64,000 nt of DNA. It comes from CAWHJN01 sp963829705. GTDB taxonomy: Bacteria > Bacteroidota > Rhodothermia > Rhodothermales > BA12. The DNA lies in NCBI GenBank assembly GCA_963829705.1, contig CAWHJN010000005.1, forward strand, positions 1,688,921-1,752,920, in the 5' to 3' direction. Below the pieces are notes generated by a model. That model was not told the origin of the DNA. It worked only from the letters and a program-made list of their open reading frames with translations, and searched no databases. The first letter of the stretch is position 1. The number at the start of each line of letters is the position of its first letter. This document shows, in pieces, positions 37,594 through 46,334 of this stretch. The position numbers and the translations under genes are program-made.

Positions 37594-38390
37594 GCAGCCT
37601 GCGCGGTGTAGACGAGTGTGACGGGGGCGCCCCGGTGGATGGCGAGCAGTTCCGCCGCGTTGCCGCCGTTGACAGCGACTTCCAGCAGCCCGGCGCTGCC
37701 GTAGAGCAGCAGCGGATCGCCCTGCACGGCGTCGGCATAGGTGCGCGAGAGCGCTGTGACGGTCGTGTTGCCGACGTAGCAGCGGACGGGCCTGCCACCG
37801 CGGTGTTCTTCGACGTGCTCGGGCCGAATGTTCGAGATGCAGTTGCCGTAGCGGTCGATGTGGATGACGAAGCCGCGCACGCCCTCGGCATCCACCAGCG
37901 GCATCGGCCAGCGGAGTGGGCGGAGGCGGTGCAGCGGCGAGCCGACGGCCTGCAACGGGTAGCCCGCCGCGAGGTACGACGCCACCGGTGCGAACACGTC
38001 GCGTCCGTGGAAGGTGGGCGTGGGGTCGGGCACGCGCCAGTACTCGGGGCGGTCGAGCACGACGGCCTCGTCGAAGCCCTCCTCACCCAGCACAAGGGCG
38101 AACACCCCGTTGTCCGGTCCTACGAAGAGTTGCTGGCCCGCCCGCACGGCGATGGGATGGCGGGGCGTGCCCACGCCGGGATCGACGACGACGACGTGAA
38201 CGGTGCCGTCCGGGAAAAAGCGGTACGCCTCGCGCAGCACGAAGGCCGCGTGCATCACGTCCTGCGGCGGCACCTCGTGCGTCAGGTCCACGAACGTGGC
38301 TTCCGGCTGGAGGCAGAGCACGCAGCCTTTCATCGCGGGCACATAGGGATCGCGAGTGCCGAAATCGGTCGTGAACGTCAGGAGAGGCAT
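37590..38390 (-). CDS. S-adenosyl-L-methionine hydrolase (adenosine-forming), DUF62
   Basis: From ATG at 38390 the protein has 266 residues. It begins PLLTFTTDFGTRDPYVPAMKG, with the conserved Asp of the SAM hydroxide adenosyltransferase/fluorinase superfamily. Other marks are VDLTHEVPPQD, VVVDPGVGTPRHPIAV, VGPDNGVF and the C-terminal IDRYGNCISNI. Non-halogenase members split SAM into adenosine and methionine. The chloride/fluoride loop cannot be judged here, but the 'RxxH' region seems hydrolase-like. It is the first gene of a two-gene unit with the sigma-like fusion. Confidence 0.85.
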   Translation of the reverse strand: MPLLTFTTDFGTRDPYVPAMKGCVLCLQPEATFVDLTHEVPPQDVMHAAFVLREAYRFFPDGTVHVVVVDPGVGTPRHPIAVRAGQQLFVGPDNGVFALVLGEEGFDEAVVLDRPEYWRVPDPTPTFHGRDVFAPVASYLAAGYPLQAVGSPLHRLRPLRWPMPLVDAEGVRGFVIHIDRYGNCISNIRPEHVEEHRGGRPVRCYVGNTTVTALSRTYADAVQGDPLLLYGSAGLLEVAVNGGNAAELLAIHRGAPVTLVYTAQAA

Positions 38391-38522
38391 GCAGGAAAAG
38401 CAACGTCGGGCGTCGGGCAAAGGTAACGTCCCCGTCGGCGCGCCGTGCCGGGCCGCGTGCGAACTTCCTTCGAGATGGCGTTTTCATAACTTTCATCTTC
38501 CGCTGAAAACCTCCGCAACGCG

Positions 38523-39128
38523 ATGCCTTCACCGCCCGACCCCACCGACGCCTGGGGTGCGCTCCGACCCGCGCACCGCGACGCCGTGGAGCGTTTCGTC
38601 CTCTTCTGGGGCGAGATGGCCTCCAACTGGGGCATCAACCGCACGATGGCGCAGATCCATGCGCTGCTCTATTGCAGCGAAGAGCCGCTCGACACCGACG
38701 TCATCATGCAGCGCCTGCACATCAGCCGGGGCAACGCCAACATGAACCTCAGGTCGCTGATGGCCTGGAACCTGGCCCGGAAGGTCCACCTGCCGGGCTC
38801 GCGCAAGGATTTCTACTACGCCGAGAAGAACGTCTGGGAGATCACCGCGCAGATCATGCGCGAGCGCGAGCGGCGCGAGTTCGAACCCGTCGTGGCGCAG
38901 ATCGAGTCGTGCCGAACGCTGCTGCGCGACGGCGGCCCGCTGACCGACGACGAGCGGCAGTTCGACGCCCGCATGGCCGATTTCGTCGAACTCATGCAGG
39001 TGTTCGAGAGCGTCGTGCAGACGCTCTTGCCGCTCGTCCACAGCGGCAACGCCGAGGCCATCCGTGGCATCCTGACGGCGGCGCAGGCGCTGCTGTCCGC
39101 TCCACCCTCAACCCCATCCAGCCCATGA
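38523..39128 (+). CDS. GbsR/MarR-family transcriptional regulator
   Basis: The protein has 201 residues and a winged helix: MAQIHALLYCSEEPLDTDVI, MQRLHISRGNANMNLRSLM (recognition helix), WNLARKVHLPGSRKDFYYAEK (wing). This is the GbsR branch of MarR, known to respond to osmolytes in Bacillus. The C-terminal half is helical and dimeric. The operator is not seen. Its stop overlaps the YraN start (ATGA). Confidence 0.85.
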   Translation: MPSPPDPTDAWGALRPAHRDAVERFVLFWGEMASNWGINRTMAQIHALLYCSEEPLDTDVIMQRLHISRGNANMNLRSLMAWNLARKVHLPGSRKDFYYAEKNVWEITAQIMRERERREFEPVVAQIESCRTLLRDGGPLTDDERQFDARMADFVELMQVFESVVQTLLPLVHSGNAEAIRGILTAAQALLSAPPSTPSSP

Positions 39129-39505
39129 CCCCGCACGAACTGGGGCAGCGCGGCGAGGCGCTGGCCGCGACGTTTCTGGAGAACCAGGGCTTCACCGTGC
39201 TGGACCGGCAGTACCGCTTCGAGCGCGCCGAGGTAGACCTGGTGTGTTTCGCGCCGTGGCCGGACGATGCCGGGGGCGAGATCGTCTTCGTCGAGGTCAA
39301 GACGCGGCGTGGGGCCTCGCACGGCGAGCCCGAGGAGGCCGTCACCGACGCCAAGAAGCGCAGCCTCATGAAAGCCGCCGAGGCGTACCTCTACGAACGT
39401 AAACTCGACGGCGCTCCCGCCCGCTTCGACGTCGTCGCCATCCGATGGGAGCGTGACGAGCCCGACATCCGCCACTATCCGCACGCCTTCGGGATGTTTT
39501 TTTGA
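39125..39505 (+). CDS. UPF0102 (YraN) family endonuclease-like protein
   Basis: The protein has 126 residues and begins TPHELGQRGEALAATFLENQ, then GFTVLDRQYRFERAEVDLVC and EIVFVEVKTRRG. This gives the PD-(D/E)xK-like E-D-ExK triad of UPF0102. Structural comparisons place the family near Holliday-junction resolvases; the role is unknown. It is translationally coupled to the GbsR gene. Confidence 0.9.
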   Translation: MTPHELGQRGEALAATFLENQGFTVLDRQYRFERAEVDLVCFAPWPDDAGGEIVFVEVKTRRGASHGEPEEAVTDAKKRSLMKAAEAYLYERKLDGAPARFDVVAIRWERDEPDIRHYPHAFGMFF

Positions 39506-39555
39506 AGGTCGGAAGTGGAAATGCGGAAGGCGGAACGGGAGATGTGAAGTGTGAG

Positions 39556-39576
39556 GTAGGGGCGCAACGTTCCCCT
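39556..39576. repeat. REP-like motif GTAGGGGCGCA...
   Basis: GTAGGGGCGCAACGTTCCCC lies in the gap before the exported protein gene. It shares the GTAGGGGCGCA start with the copy at 28568 on the other strand. Confidence 0.4.
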
Positions 39577-39726
39577 CAGCGCAGCCGAAGGAGCAATGCG
39601 CACCGATCGGGAGGCCGCGCGCACGGCATTTGCACGGCACCAGGGGGCGCGGCGGTGGCGCGTCCCGGCGCCGTTCTGCGCGTATCCTCACCCCAGCCGT
39701 CCGCCCCGTTGGACACCTGTGTTGCC

Positions 39727-40941
39727 ATGCTGCTACGCCTCGCCTTCCTTCTGCTGGCCTTCAGCGCCTCTGTCTTCTCTGCCGCCGCGCAGACCGTGAC
39801 AGCCTCGGCGCAGGTCACCGACTGGCCGCTCTCGACCATCGACAAAAAGCCCGTCGAGGCGCGCTACTGGCGCGGCTACGACATTCTTCCCTTCATCGAC
39901 GCGTTGACGCTGACGATGGCCGTGACGCCGCAGGCCGAGGCCCCCGAGGTATCGGCGAGCGTCGTGTGGCGCATGGGGCGCGAGGGCATCAAGCGGGGCC
40001 GCCGCGTGCCCGCCGCCGAACTCCCGGCGGGCGTCCACCTCGTGGCCTTCGTGCTGCGCGGTGACGTGATCCAGAACGGCGCGCGCGTGGCAGGCCTGAC
40101 GCTCGCCATCGACAGCACGCGCCTCGCGCCGGGCGAGACGCTCGTGCTCGACCCGCTGACGGACTGGGGCACGCTCTTCGACGACGTGGGCGCCGAGGAG
40201 AGCCGCCGCATCGTCGAAGCGGGCTTCACGCTCGAAAACCTGCAACTCGCCCGCGCCGCCTTCACCGTCTTCCCGACCGGCACCTCTGCCGCCCCCGATG
40301 CCGTGCCCGCCCCAAGCGACCGCCGCTCGCGCGACGAGGACGTGTACCGCACCGTCTACGTCACCGACGTGTGGGTGGACGTGGCGTGGAATCTCGGGTG
40401 GCTCTTCGGCCCCGACCCGTATCCCGGCAGGCGCGAAAGTGCCCGCGCCCTGGCGCCGCGCGGCGAAACGGGCCGCACCACACGCGAGACGAAGAAAAAG
40501 GAGGATGAGGAAGAAGACGACAGCGGCGAACTGCTACCCGCCGCCCTGATGGTGGGGGCGGGTGTGGCAGCGCTGGCGGTGTTCGGCGGCACGGCAGGCT
40601 ACGTGGCGCAGTCGAACGAGCCCATCGGCGTGGCGGCGGGCTTTCTGCGGAAAGGAGGAGGCGTCATGTTGCAGGCCTCCGCCAACCCCGCCGCGCTCGG
40701 CATGGAGAAACGCGACGAGTCGATGAGCGCGCAGATTATCGGCTTCGCCGGAGGCTACGCCATCCAGCCTGCCGTTGGCCTTGGCCTCCGCTACCACGAG
40801 CGCGCCGGTGCCATGCAGGTCGATCCGGCGGTGACGCTCGGGGCCGTGTGGCGCGGCGGGCCCGTCTCGGCGCTCGTCGGCTACGAAGTCATCGCGGGCC
40901 GCGCCGCCTTCGGGCTGCTGTTTTCGTGGAAGACGCGCTGA
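39727..40941 (+). CDS. Hypothetical exported protein with central membrane segment
   Basis: From ATG 39727 the protein has 404 residues: a signal peptide (LLRLAFLLLAFSASVFSAAAQ), a beta-rich domain to about residue 215, a charged linker (TKKKEDEEEDDSGE, near 255-268), then a hydrophobic segment (LLPAALMVGAGVAALAVFGG) and a glycine-rich, barrel-like C-terminus ending in LLFSWKTR. No family is recognised. The C-terminal part has alternating strands such as VGLGLRYHERAGAMQVDPAV and might sit in the outer membrane. A longer upstream frame is only intergenic sequence without stops. Confidence 0.6.
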   Translation: MLLRLAFLLLAFSASVFSAAAQTVTASAQVTDWPLSTIDKKPVEARYWRGYDILPFIDALTLTMAVTPQAEAPEVSASVVWRMGREGIKRGRRVPAAELPAGVHLVAFVLRGDVIQNGARVAGLTLAIDSTRLAPGETLVLDPLTDWGTLFDDVGAEESRRIVEAGFTLENLQLARAAFTVFPTGTSAAPDAVPAPSDRRSRDEDVYRTVYVTDVWVDVAWNLGWLFGPDPYPGRRESARALAPRGETGRTTRETKKKEDEEEDDSGELLPAALMVGAGVAALAVFGGTAGYVAQSNEPIGVAAGFLRKGGGVMLQASANPAALGMEKRDESMSAQIIGFAGGYAIQPAVGLGLRYHERAGAMQVDPAVTLGAVWRGGPVSALVGYEVIAGRAAFGLLFSWKTR

Positions 40942-41006
40942 AGCGAAGGGCAGAGGGTACGCGGTGCCGAATGTTCGCTGGCCGATCGGGCCTCGCACCT
41001 CGCCGA

Positions 41007-42959
41007 TCACGACGCCTCGCGGATGTGGTCGAGGGCTTCGGGGAATTCCAGGCTCGTCGTGTCGCCGCCGTCCGATCCGAGGTACGTGGCGCGGATGAGG
41101 CGGCGCAGCACTTTGGCATTGCGCGTTTTGGGGAGTGATTGAGCGAACAGAATCGCGCGCGGCTTGAGCGGCTTTCCGAGCGCGTCGGTCACGTTCTGGA
41201 CGAGCCGGGAGCGCAGCGCCTCGCTGGCCTCGACGCCGCCCCGCAGCACAGCGAAGACGACGACCTCCTCGCCCTTCACGTCGTGCGGCACGCCGATGGC
41301 GGCGCTCTCGCGCACGTCGGGGTGCGCGTTGACGACGCCCTCGACCTCGGCGGGGCCGAGCCGTTTCCCGGCGACTTTGATGGTGTCGTCGCTGCGGCCG
41401 AGCAGAAACCACAGCCCGTCGGCGTCGATGGCCGCGAAGTCGCCGTGCACCCAGACGCCCGGAAAGCGCTGCCAGTAGGACTCGCGGTAGCGGTCCTGGT
41501 CGCCCCAGAAGCCGCGCGTCATGCCGATCCACGGACCGCGCACGACGAGTTCGCCGACTTCGCCACGCACCGGCTGCCCGTCGGCATCCACCACGTCGGC
41601 GTCCATGCCGGGGACGGGGCCGGAGAACGCGCACGGCTTGAGGGGCTGCAACAGGTTGCCGCACAGGATGCCGCCTGAAATCTCCGTGCCGCCCGAGTAG
41701 TTGAGGATGGGTTTCTCGCCGCCGAGCACGTTCTCGAACGTCCACATCCACGATTCCACGTCCCACGGGCTGCCCGTCGAGGCGACGAGGCGGAGCGAGG
41801 ATCGGTCGTGTTTTTTGAGCGGTGCGGTGCCGTGCGTTTTGAGCACCCGCATGAGCGTTGGCGAGACGCCGAGGTGGGTGATGCCGTGTTTTTCGACCAG
41901 CTCCCACACCCGGTCCACGTCCGGGTAGTCGGGCGCGCCGTCGTAGAGCACCATCGTGGCCCCGACGAGCAGCGTGCCGAAGACGAGCCACGGGCCCATC
42001 ATCCAGCCCATGTCGGTCATCCAGTAGAGCGTGTCGTTTTTGGTGAGGTCCATGCAGTGGTACACGTCCTGCGCGCCCTTGATGGGAAAGCCGCAGTGCG
42101 TGTGGACGGCACCTTTGGGTTTGCCCGTCGTGCCGCTCGTATAGATGATCATCACGATGTCCTCGGCACCTGTCGGCTCGGTCGCGGCCTCGGAGGGTTG
42201 CCCGTCCATCAAGTCCTGCCAGCGCACGTCGCGGCCCTCGACGTAGTCCGTCGGCTCGCCCGCGATGCGCTCGTGGACGAAGACGTGTTCGACGCCCGGC
42301 ACGTTGTGCAGCGCCTCGTCGGCGGTAGGTTTGAGGGCGATGGCTTTGCCACGCCGGTAGACGGCATTCGAGGTGAAGAGCGCCTTCGCCTCGCCGTCGT
42401 TGAGGCGCGTGGCGATGGCATCGGGGCCGTAGCCGCTGAAGAGCGGCAGGATGACGCCGCCGATCTTGATGGTGGCCAGAAAGGCGATGACGAGTTCGGG
42501 CGTCATCGGCATGAGCAGCCCGATTTTGTCGCCCTTGCCGAGTCCGCGCGCCCGCAGCCCGTTCGCGCACCGGCAGACCTCGGCGTGGAGTTCGGCGTAC
42601 GTCAACGTCCGCGTCGCGCCTTCCTCGCCTTCGAACCTGAGCGCCACGCGGTCGCGGGCATCGGTAGCCTGCCACTTGTCGAGCAGGTTGTGGACGATGT
42701 TCATCTCGCCGCCCACGCACCAGCGCGGGAACGCCGGGTCGCCGGTGTCCTCGTAGACCGTCGTGTACGGCTTCTGAAACTCGATGCCGAGGTCGCGCAT
42801 GACGGCATCCCAGAACCACGCCACATCCGTCCGGGCGCGGTCGAGGAGGGCAGGCAGTCCGTCGATGCCCTCACGCCGCATGAACCGCGCGAGGTTGGTG
42901 GTTTCTACCTGCTCGGGCGTGGGACGCCAGACGATTTCCTGATCGAAGGGAAAAGGCAT
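41007..42959 (-). CDS. AMP-forming acyl-CoA synthetase (acetyl-CoA/acetoacetyl-CoA synthetase-like)
   Basis: The protein has 650 residues. AMP-binding core: IIYTSGTTGKPKGAVHTH (P-loop), YSGGTEISGG, VWVHGDFAAID, and hinge LGRSDDTIKVAGKRLGPAEV with the C-terminal catalytic Lys in LPKTRNAKVLRRL. The N-terminus (PFDQEIVWRPTPEQVETTNL) and length fit the acetyl-/acetoacetyl-CoA synthetase group. It activates a short carboxylic acid with ATP and CoA. The acid cannot be fixed by eye. The Lys in 'KTRNAKVLRR' could be an acetylation-control site. The gene stands alone, convergent with the exported-protein gene. Confidence 0.88.
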   Translation of the reverse strand: MPFPFDQEIVWRPTPEQVETTNLARFMRREGIDGLPALLDRARTDVAWFWDAVMRDLGIEFQKPYTTVYEDTGDPAFPRWCVGGEMNIVHNLLDKWQATDARDRVALRFEGEEGATRTLTYAELHAEVCRCANGLRARGLGKGDKIGLLMPMTPELVIAFLATIKIGGVILPLFSGYGPDAIATRLNDGEAKALFTSNAVYRRGKAIALKPTADEALHNVPGVEHVFVHERIAGEPTDYVEGRDVRWQDLMDGQPSEAATEPTGAEDIVMIIYTSGTTGKPKGAVHTHCGFPIKGAQDVYHCMDLTKNDTLYWMTDMGWMMGPWLVFGTLLVGATMVLYDGAPDYPDVDRVWELVEKHGITHLGVSPTLMRVLKTHGTAPLKKHDRSSLRLVASTGSPWDVESWMWTFENVLGGEKPILNYSGGTEISGGILCGNLLQPLKPCAFSGPVPGMDADVVDADGQPVRGEVGELVVRGPWIGMTRGFWGDQDRYRESYWQRFPGVWVHGDFAAIDADGLWFLLGRSDDTIKVAGKRLGPAEVEGVVNAHPDVRESAAIGVPHDVKGEEVVVFAVLRGGVEASEALRSRLVQNVTDALGKPLKPRAILFAQSLPKTRNAKVLRRLIRATYLGSDGGDTTSLEFPEALDHIREAS

Positions 42960-43025
42960 GGTTGAAAGGGGGAAGTTGGAACGCGGAAATGGGAGAAGAG
43001 CGAGCGTCGAGGGCGGAAGTGCGCC

Positions 43026-43049
43026 GTAGGAGTGCAAAGCATTGCGCCC
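43026..43049. repeat. REP-like motif GTAGGAGTGCAA...
   Basis: GTAGGAGTGCAAAGCATTGC followed by GCCC, with GCAA and TTGC arms, lies between the acyl-CoA synthetase and msrB, which are divergent. Confidence 0.4.
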
Positions 43050-43196
43050 TGCGTGAGATGCAACCGAGATACGCCACGCGCACAAGAAAACACAACCGTC
43101 AAACCGGCTCACAAACCCCGTCGCGTCCCCGGCGTTACCCATCGCCCCGACCCCCTTGCACTGAGCACAACCGAAGGGCCACAACCTCATACCTCC

Positions 43197-43574
43197 ATGT
43201 CCGACGATCTTCGCAGCCGCCTCACCGACGAACAGTACCGCGTCACGCAGCAGCAGGGCACCGAGCGCCCTTTCCAGAACGCCTACTGGGACAACAAGGA
43301 AGAAGGCGTCTATAAATGCGTCGTCTGCCACGAGCCGCTCTTTGCCTCCGCCACCAAGTTCGAAAGCGGAACCGGTTGGCCGAGTTTCTACGAGCCTACC
43401 GCCGAGGACAACGTCGAAATCAAGCGCGACCTGTCACATGGCATGGTGCGGAGCGAGGTCGTCTGCAAAAACTGCGGCGCGCACCTCGGCCACCTTTTCG
43501 ACGACGCTCCGCAGACGCCGACGGGGATGCGCTACTGCCTCAACTCCGCCTCGCTGGACTTCGAGAAAAAGTGA
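43197..43574 (+). CDS. msrB: Peptide methionine-(R)-S-oxide reductase MsrB
   Basis: The protein has 125 residues. Two zinc CxxC pairs are seen (KCVVCHEPLF and VCKNCGAHLGH). The substrate-binding SGTGWPSFY is present, and the catalytic Cys lies in RYCLNSASL. It repairs oxidised methionine in the cytoplasm; no signal peptide is present. Start ATG 43197 gives the usual short MsrB. Confidence 0.93.
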   Translation: MSDDLRSRLTDEQYRVTQQQGTERPFQNAYWDNKEEGVYKCVVCHEPLFASATKFESGTGWPSFYEPTAEDNVEIKRDLSHGMVRSEVVCKNCGAHLGHLFDDAPQTPTGMRYCLNSASLDFEKK

Positions 43575-43607
43575 TGTTGCCGCCACTGCGCTCACCAGCG
43601 TCCAGCC

Positions 43608-45101
43608 TCACGCGCCTGCCGAAGTTGCCCCGTAGGCGTTCTCGATGTGGCGCAGCCACGCGCGCGCGCTGAGTGATTCGCCGGTGGCGTCGCGCAGGAT
43701 GCGCGTGGCCGAACGCGACCGCCCGTGCCGGTGAACGTTCTCTCGTAGCCAGCCCAGCAGTGGCGCAAAGCGGCCTTCGCGGAAGTGCGCGTCGAGCGGC
43801 CCGAGGTCGCGCTCGGCGGCTTCGAATAGCATGGCCGACATCAGGTTGCCCAGCGTGTAGGTGGGAAAGTAGCCCAGCGTCCCGAGCGACCAGTGAACGT
43901 CCTGCAGCACCCCTTCGGCATCGTTGTGAGGGCGCAGGCCCAGGTACGTCTCCATGCCATCGTTCCACGCGGCGGGCAGGTCGGCCACGTCCAGCGTGCC
44001 CTCGACGAGCGCCACTTCGAGGTCGAAGCGCAGCATGATGTGGAGGTTGTACGTCACCTCGTCGGCCTCGACACGGATGGGGGAGGGGGCGACGTGGCGC
44101 AGCGCGGCATGAAAATCATCCAGCCCTACGCGCGCCAGTGCCTCGGGAAAAGCACGCTGGAGCGCCGGGTAGTAATGCTCCCAGAACGCGCGGCTGCGCC
44201 CGACGAGGTTTTCCCACAGCCGCGATTGAGACTCGTGCATTCCCAGCGATGTGCCCTCGGCCAGCGGCGTGCGGTCGAAGGCGGGGTCGATGCCCTGCTC
44301 GTACAATCCATGCCCCGCTTCGTGCAGCGTGCCGAAAAACGCCGACGGGAAAAAGCCCGCGTCGATGCGCGTGGTGAGCCGTACGTCCGACGTGCCGAAG
44401 GTCGTCGTGAACGGATGCGCCGACACGTCCTGCCGCCCGCGGTCGAAGTCGAAGCCAATGTCGCGCAGCACCTGCATCCCGAACTCCCACTGCGTCTTCT
44501 CGCCGAAAAAGCCCGTGATGGGGCCGAGGTCAGGTTGCGGGCGCGCGGCGATGCGCCCGACGAGTGGCACGAGCGCGTCGCGGAGTTCGCCGAACACGCG
44601 CCGCACCTCCGCCGTCGTCAGGCCTGGCTCGTAGAGGTCGAGCAGGGCGTCGTACGGGTGATCTTCGTAGCCGAGCAGCTCTGCCTGCCGCCGGTTCAGC
44701 CCGACGAGCGTTTCGAGGTGGGGCGCAAACCGGGAGAAATCATTGTGCTGCCGCGCCGCGCGCCACGCCGCTTTCGCGTGCCCGATGGTCTCGGCCATCT
44801 CCGCCACGAACGCCGACGGCAGCTTCCGCGCCCGCTCGTAGTCGCGCCCGGTGACCGCGACGAGCGCCGCGTCCCGTTCGTCGTCGAGGCTTGCTGTTTG
44901 TGCAGCATCGAGCAGGCGGGCGGTATCGGGGCTGACGAATCCCTCGTGCGCCAGCCGCCGGAGCGTCGCCACCTGTGTGGCCCGCAGCGCCGTCGCGCCC
45001 TGGGGCATGTACGTCTCCTGATCCCACTCGAGCACCGCCGCGCTGCTGGTGAGGTCGTGAAGGGTGCCGAGGTGTTCGCGGAGAGGAGAGAGGGCAGACA
45101 T
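43608..45101 (-). CDS. M32 family carboxypeptidase (Taq type)
   Basis: The protein has 497 residues. The zinc motif HEAGHGLYEQG fits HExxH, and EGTSLGMHESQSRLWENLVG carries the third-ligand Glu. The HPFTTTFGTSDVRLTTRID block, DEVTYNLHIMLRFDLE and the closing G-rich helix are all M32 marks. It removes C-terminal residues from peptides in the cytoplasm. It is convergent with msrB and divergent from the tRNA gene. Confidence 0.93.
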   Translation of the reverse strand: MSALSPLREHLGTLHDLTSSAAVLEWDQETYMPQGATALRATQVATLRRLAHEGFVSPDTARLLDAAQTASLDDERDAALVAVTGRDYERARKLPSAFVAEMAETIGHAKAAWRAARQHNDFSRFAPHLETLVGLNRRQAELLGYEDHPYDALLDLYEPGLTTAEVRRVFGELRDALVPLVGRIAARPQPDLGPITGFFGEKTQWEFGMQVLRDIGFDFDRGRQDVSAHPFTTTFGTSDVRLTTRIDAGFFPSAFFGTLHEAGHGLYEQGIDPAFDRTPLAEGTSLGMHESQSRLWENLVGRSRAFWEHYYPALQRAFPEALARVGLDDFHAALRHVAPSPIRVEADEVTYNLHIMLRFDLEVALVEGTLDVADLPAAWNDGMETYLGLRPHNDAEGVLQDVHWSLGTLGYFPTYTLGNLMSAMLFEAAERDLGPLDAHFREGRFAPLLGWLRENVHRHGRSRSATRILRDATGESLSARAWLRHIENAYGATSAGA

Positions 45102-45236
45102 AAGCGGGGATGGAGAAAGACGACGACGTACGAATCCCTGCCGCGCGCGTGCCCAGTGGCAGTGGACAGGCGGGGTGAAAAAGGCATGAGGAGGTCTCCT
45201 GAGGCTCTACACGCCCGCCTCGCGCTGCCGATGTGC

Positions 45237-45268
45237 TTGACACCCACGCGGCGGGGCGCGTATTTTTG
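45237..45268 (+). promoter_or_regulatory. Promoter of the tRNA-Thr gene (TTGACA / TATTTTTG)
   Basis: TTGACA (45237-45242) and TATTTTTG (45261-45268) are 18 bases apart, and the tRNA starts 8 bases after the second element. TATTTTTG is an exact match to the TAnnTTTG -7 element of Bacteroidota. Confidence 0.7.
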
Positions 45269-45276
45269 CAACCCTC

Positions 45277-45349
45277 GCCGATATAGCTCAGTTGGTAGAG
45301 CGGTTCACTCGTAATGAACAGGTCAGCGGTTCGAATCCGCTTATCGGCT
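45277..45349 (+). tRNA. tRNA-Thr (anticodon CGU)
   Basis: A 73-base cloverleaf: acceptor GCCGATA/TATCGGC, D arm GCTC...GAGC, anticodon stem GTTCA/TGAAC with loop CTCGTAA (anticodon CGT), T arm AGCGG TTCGAAT CCGCT, discriminator T. CCA is not encoded. It reads ACG codons. The gene has its own promoter and a terminator immediately after, and marks the edge of the accessory region. Confidence 0.96.
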
Positions 45350-45354
45350 CCTCA

Positions 45355-45406
45355 GAAAACGCCCCGCACGGTACTAAAAAGGCCGATTGCGGGGCGTTTT
45401 CTCTTT
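45355..45406 (+). terminator. Terminator of the tRNA-Thr gene
   Basis: A perfect 14-bp stem (GAAAACGCCCCGCA at 45355-45368, complement at 45388-45401) ends in a run TCTTT. It lies six bases after the tRNA. Confidence 0.88.
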
Positions 45407-45636
45407 CGGCCAAGTTCCACCCTCCGCAGGTCCGTGAAACAAGGGTTAAACAAGGACGCCTCGCTAGAGCCCTTTCTACACCGTCTGCTGCGAGCCATGG
45501 GGCACCTGGCAACGAGCCCTCGTCCCGTTCGCCAGGGCGCTTCCTCGGCGACAGGTGGGCCCCCGAATCAGACGCTAAAACCCCTCGGGATAGACGTGGT
45601 CTTGCTGTACCGCCCCGTCAGAGAGCGAAGCACCCT

Positions 45637-46041
45637 TCAGCCTTGCGTGAAGGCTGCAGGGGAGAGGGCCACGTCGGGACAGGAGGCGAGCACACGCTGG
45701 TCGCTCGTGACGAGGGGCACGCCGAGCCCTTTGGCCAGCGCGACGAATTCGGCGTCGTAGGCCGAAAGGCCACGGGTCAACGCGGCTTCGAGCACACGCC
45801 CGGTGTCGGCTTCCTGCAGGGGCACTGATACGAGCACTTCGGCCCATGCCCACACGGCTGCGGCCTCGTCAGGCTGGAGAAGGCCCGCCCGTAGGTGCTG
45901 CACGAGCACGCTCCGAAACTCGCTCTTCCACAGGGCAGGAGCTGTCCAGTGCGGGTCGCGGAGGAGGACGGCTTCGGCTTCCTCGGTGCGCTCGCCTTCG
46001 AGTAGCAGGTATGCAACGAGATTGGTGTCCGCGACGATCAC
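45637..46041 (-). CDS. PIN-domain ribonuclease toxin (VapC/FitB type)
   Basis: From a GTG start ending at 46041 the protein has 134 residues. It opens VIVADTNLVAYLLLEGERTE (first acidic residue, then conserved Asn), has SEFRSVL, and the later acidic pair is in SAYDAEFVALA and LVTSDQRVL. These are the four PIN ligands. It should cleave RNA when freed from its antitoxin. The first codons overlap the antitoxin stop by four bases. This is the first gene pair after the tRNA. Confidence 0.85.
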   Translation of the reverse strand: MIVADTNLVAYLLLEGERTEEAEAVLLRDPHWTAPALWKSEFRSVLVQHLRAGLLQPDEAAAVWAWAEVLVSVPLQEADTGRVLEAALTRGLSAYDAEFVALAKGLGVPLVTSDQRVLASCPDVALSPAAFTQG

Positions 46042-46301
46042 GGGCGCCCATCCTCGATGGCGCTCTGAAGCACTTCCTCTGTCAACCACACACCACGCTC
46101 CGCCATCGCGGTCCTGGTGCGGCGCACTTCCTGGAGAAACGCCTGGGGGTCGAAAGTCGCAGCGACAGTAGCTTGCTCGGCCACGCTGGTTTCGAGGCAG
46201 TGGATGGCTTCGCGGTTGAGGCTGCGGTGGTTACGGGACGCGCGCGCCTTGAGGCGGCTGTAGAGCGCGTCCGGGACGTTCTTGAGCGTGAGGGTAGCCA
46301 T
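46038..46301 (-). CDS. FitA/VapB-like ribbon-helix-helix antitoxin
   Basis: The protein has 87 residues. N-terminal MATLTLKNVPDALYSRLKAR and the helix SRNHRSLNREAIHCLETS fit the Arc/FitA fold (strand, helix, 'hrS...Ei...L'). The C-terminal tail (RTAMAERGVWLTEEVLQ) would wrap the toxin. Its start lies just downstream of two CCAGAATG repeats that may be the operator. Confidence 0.85.
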   Translation of the reverse strand: MATLTLKNVPDALYSRLKARASRNHRSLNREAIHCLETSVAEQATVAATFDPQAFLQEVRRTRTAMAERGVWLTEEVLQSAIEDGRP

Positions 46302-46315
46302 TGCGATGTGAGGTA

Positions 46316-46334
46316 CCAGAATGCATCCAGAATG
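46316..46334 (-). promoter_or_regulatory. Two CCAGAATG direct repeats, likely antitoxin operator
   Basis: CCAGAATG occurs at 46316-46323 and 46327-46334, eleven bases apart (one helical turn), upstream of the antitoxin start. Autoregulation by a toxin-antitoxin complex is common in this family; the link is an inference. Confidence 0.4.
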
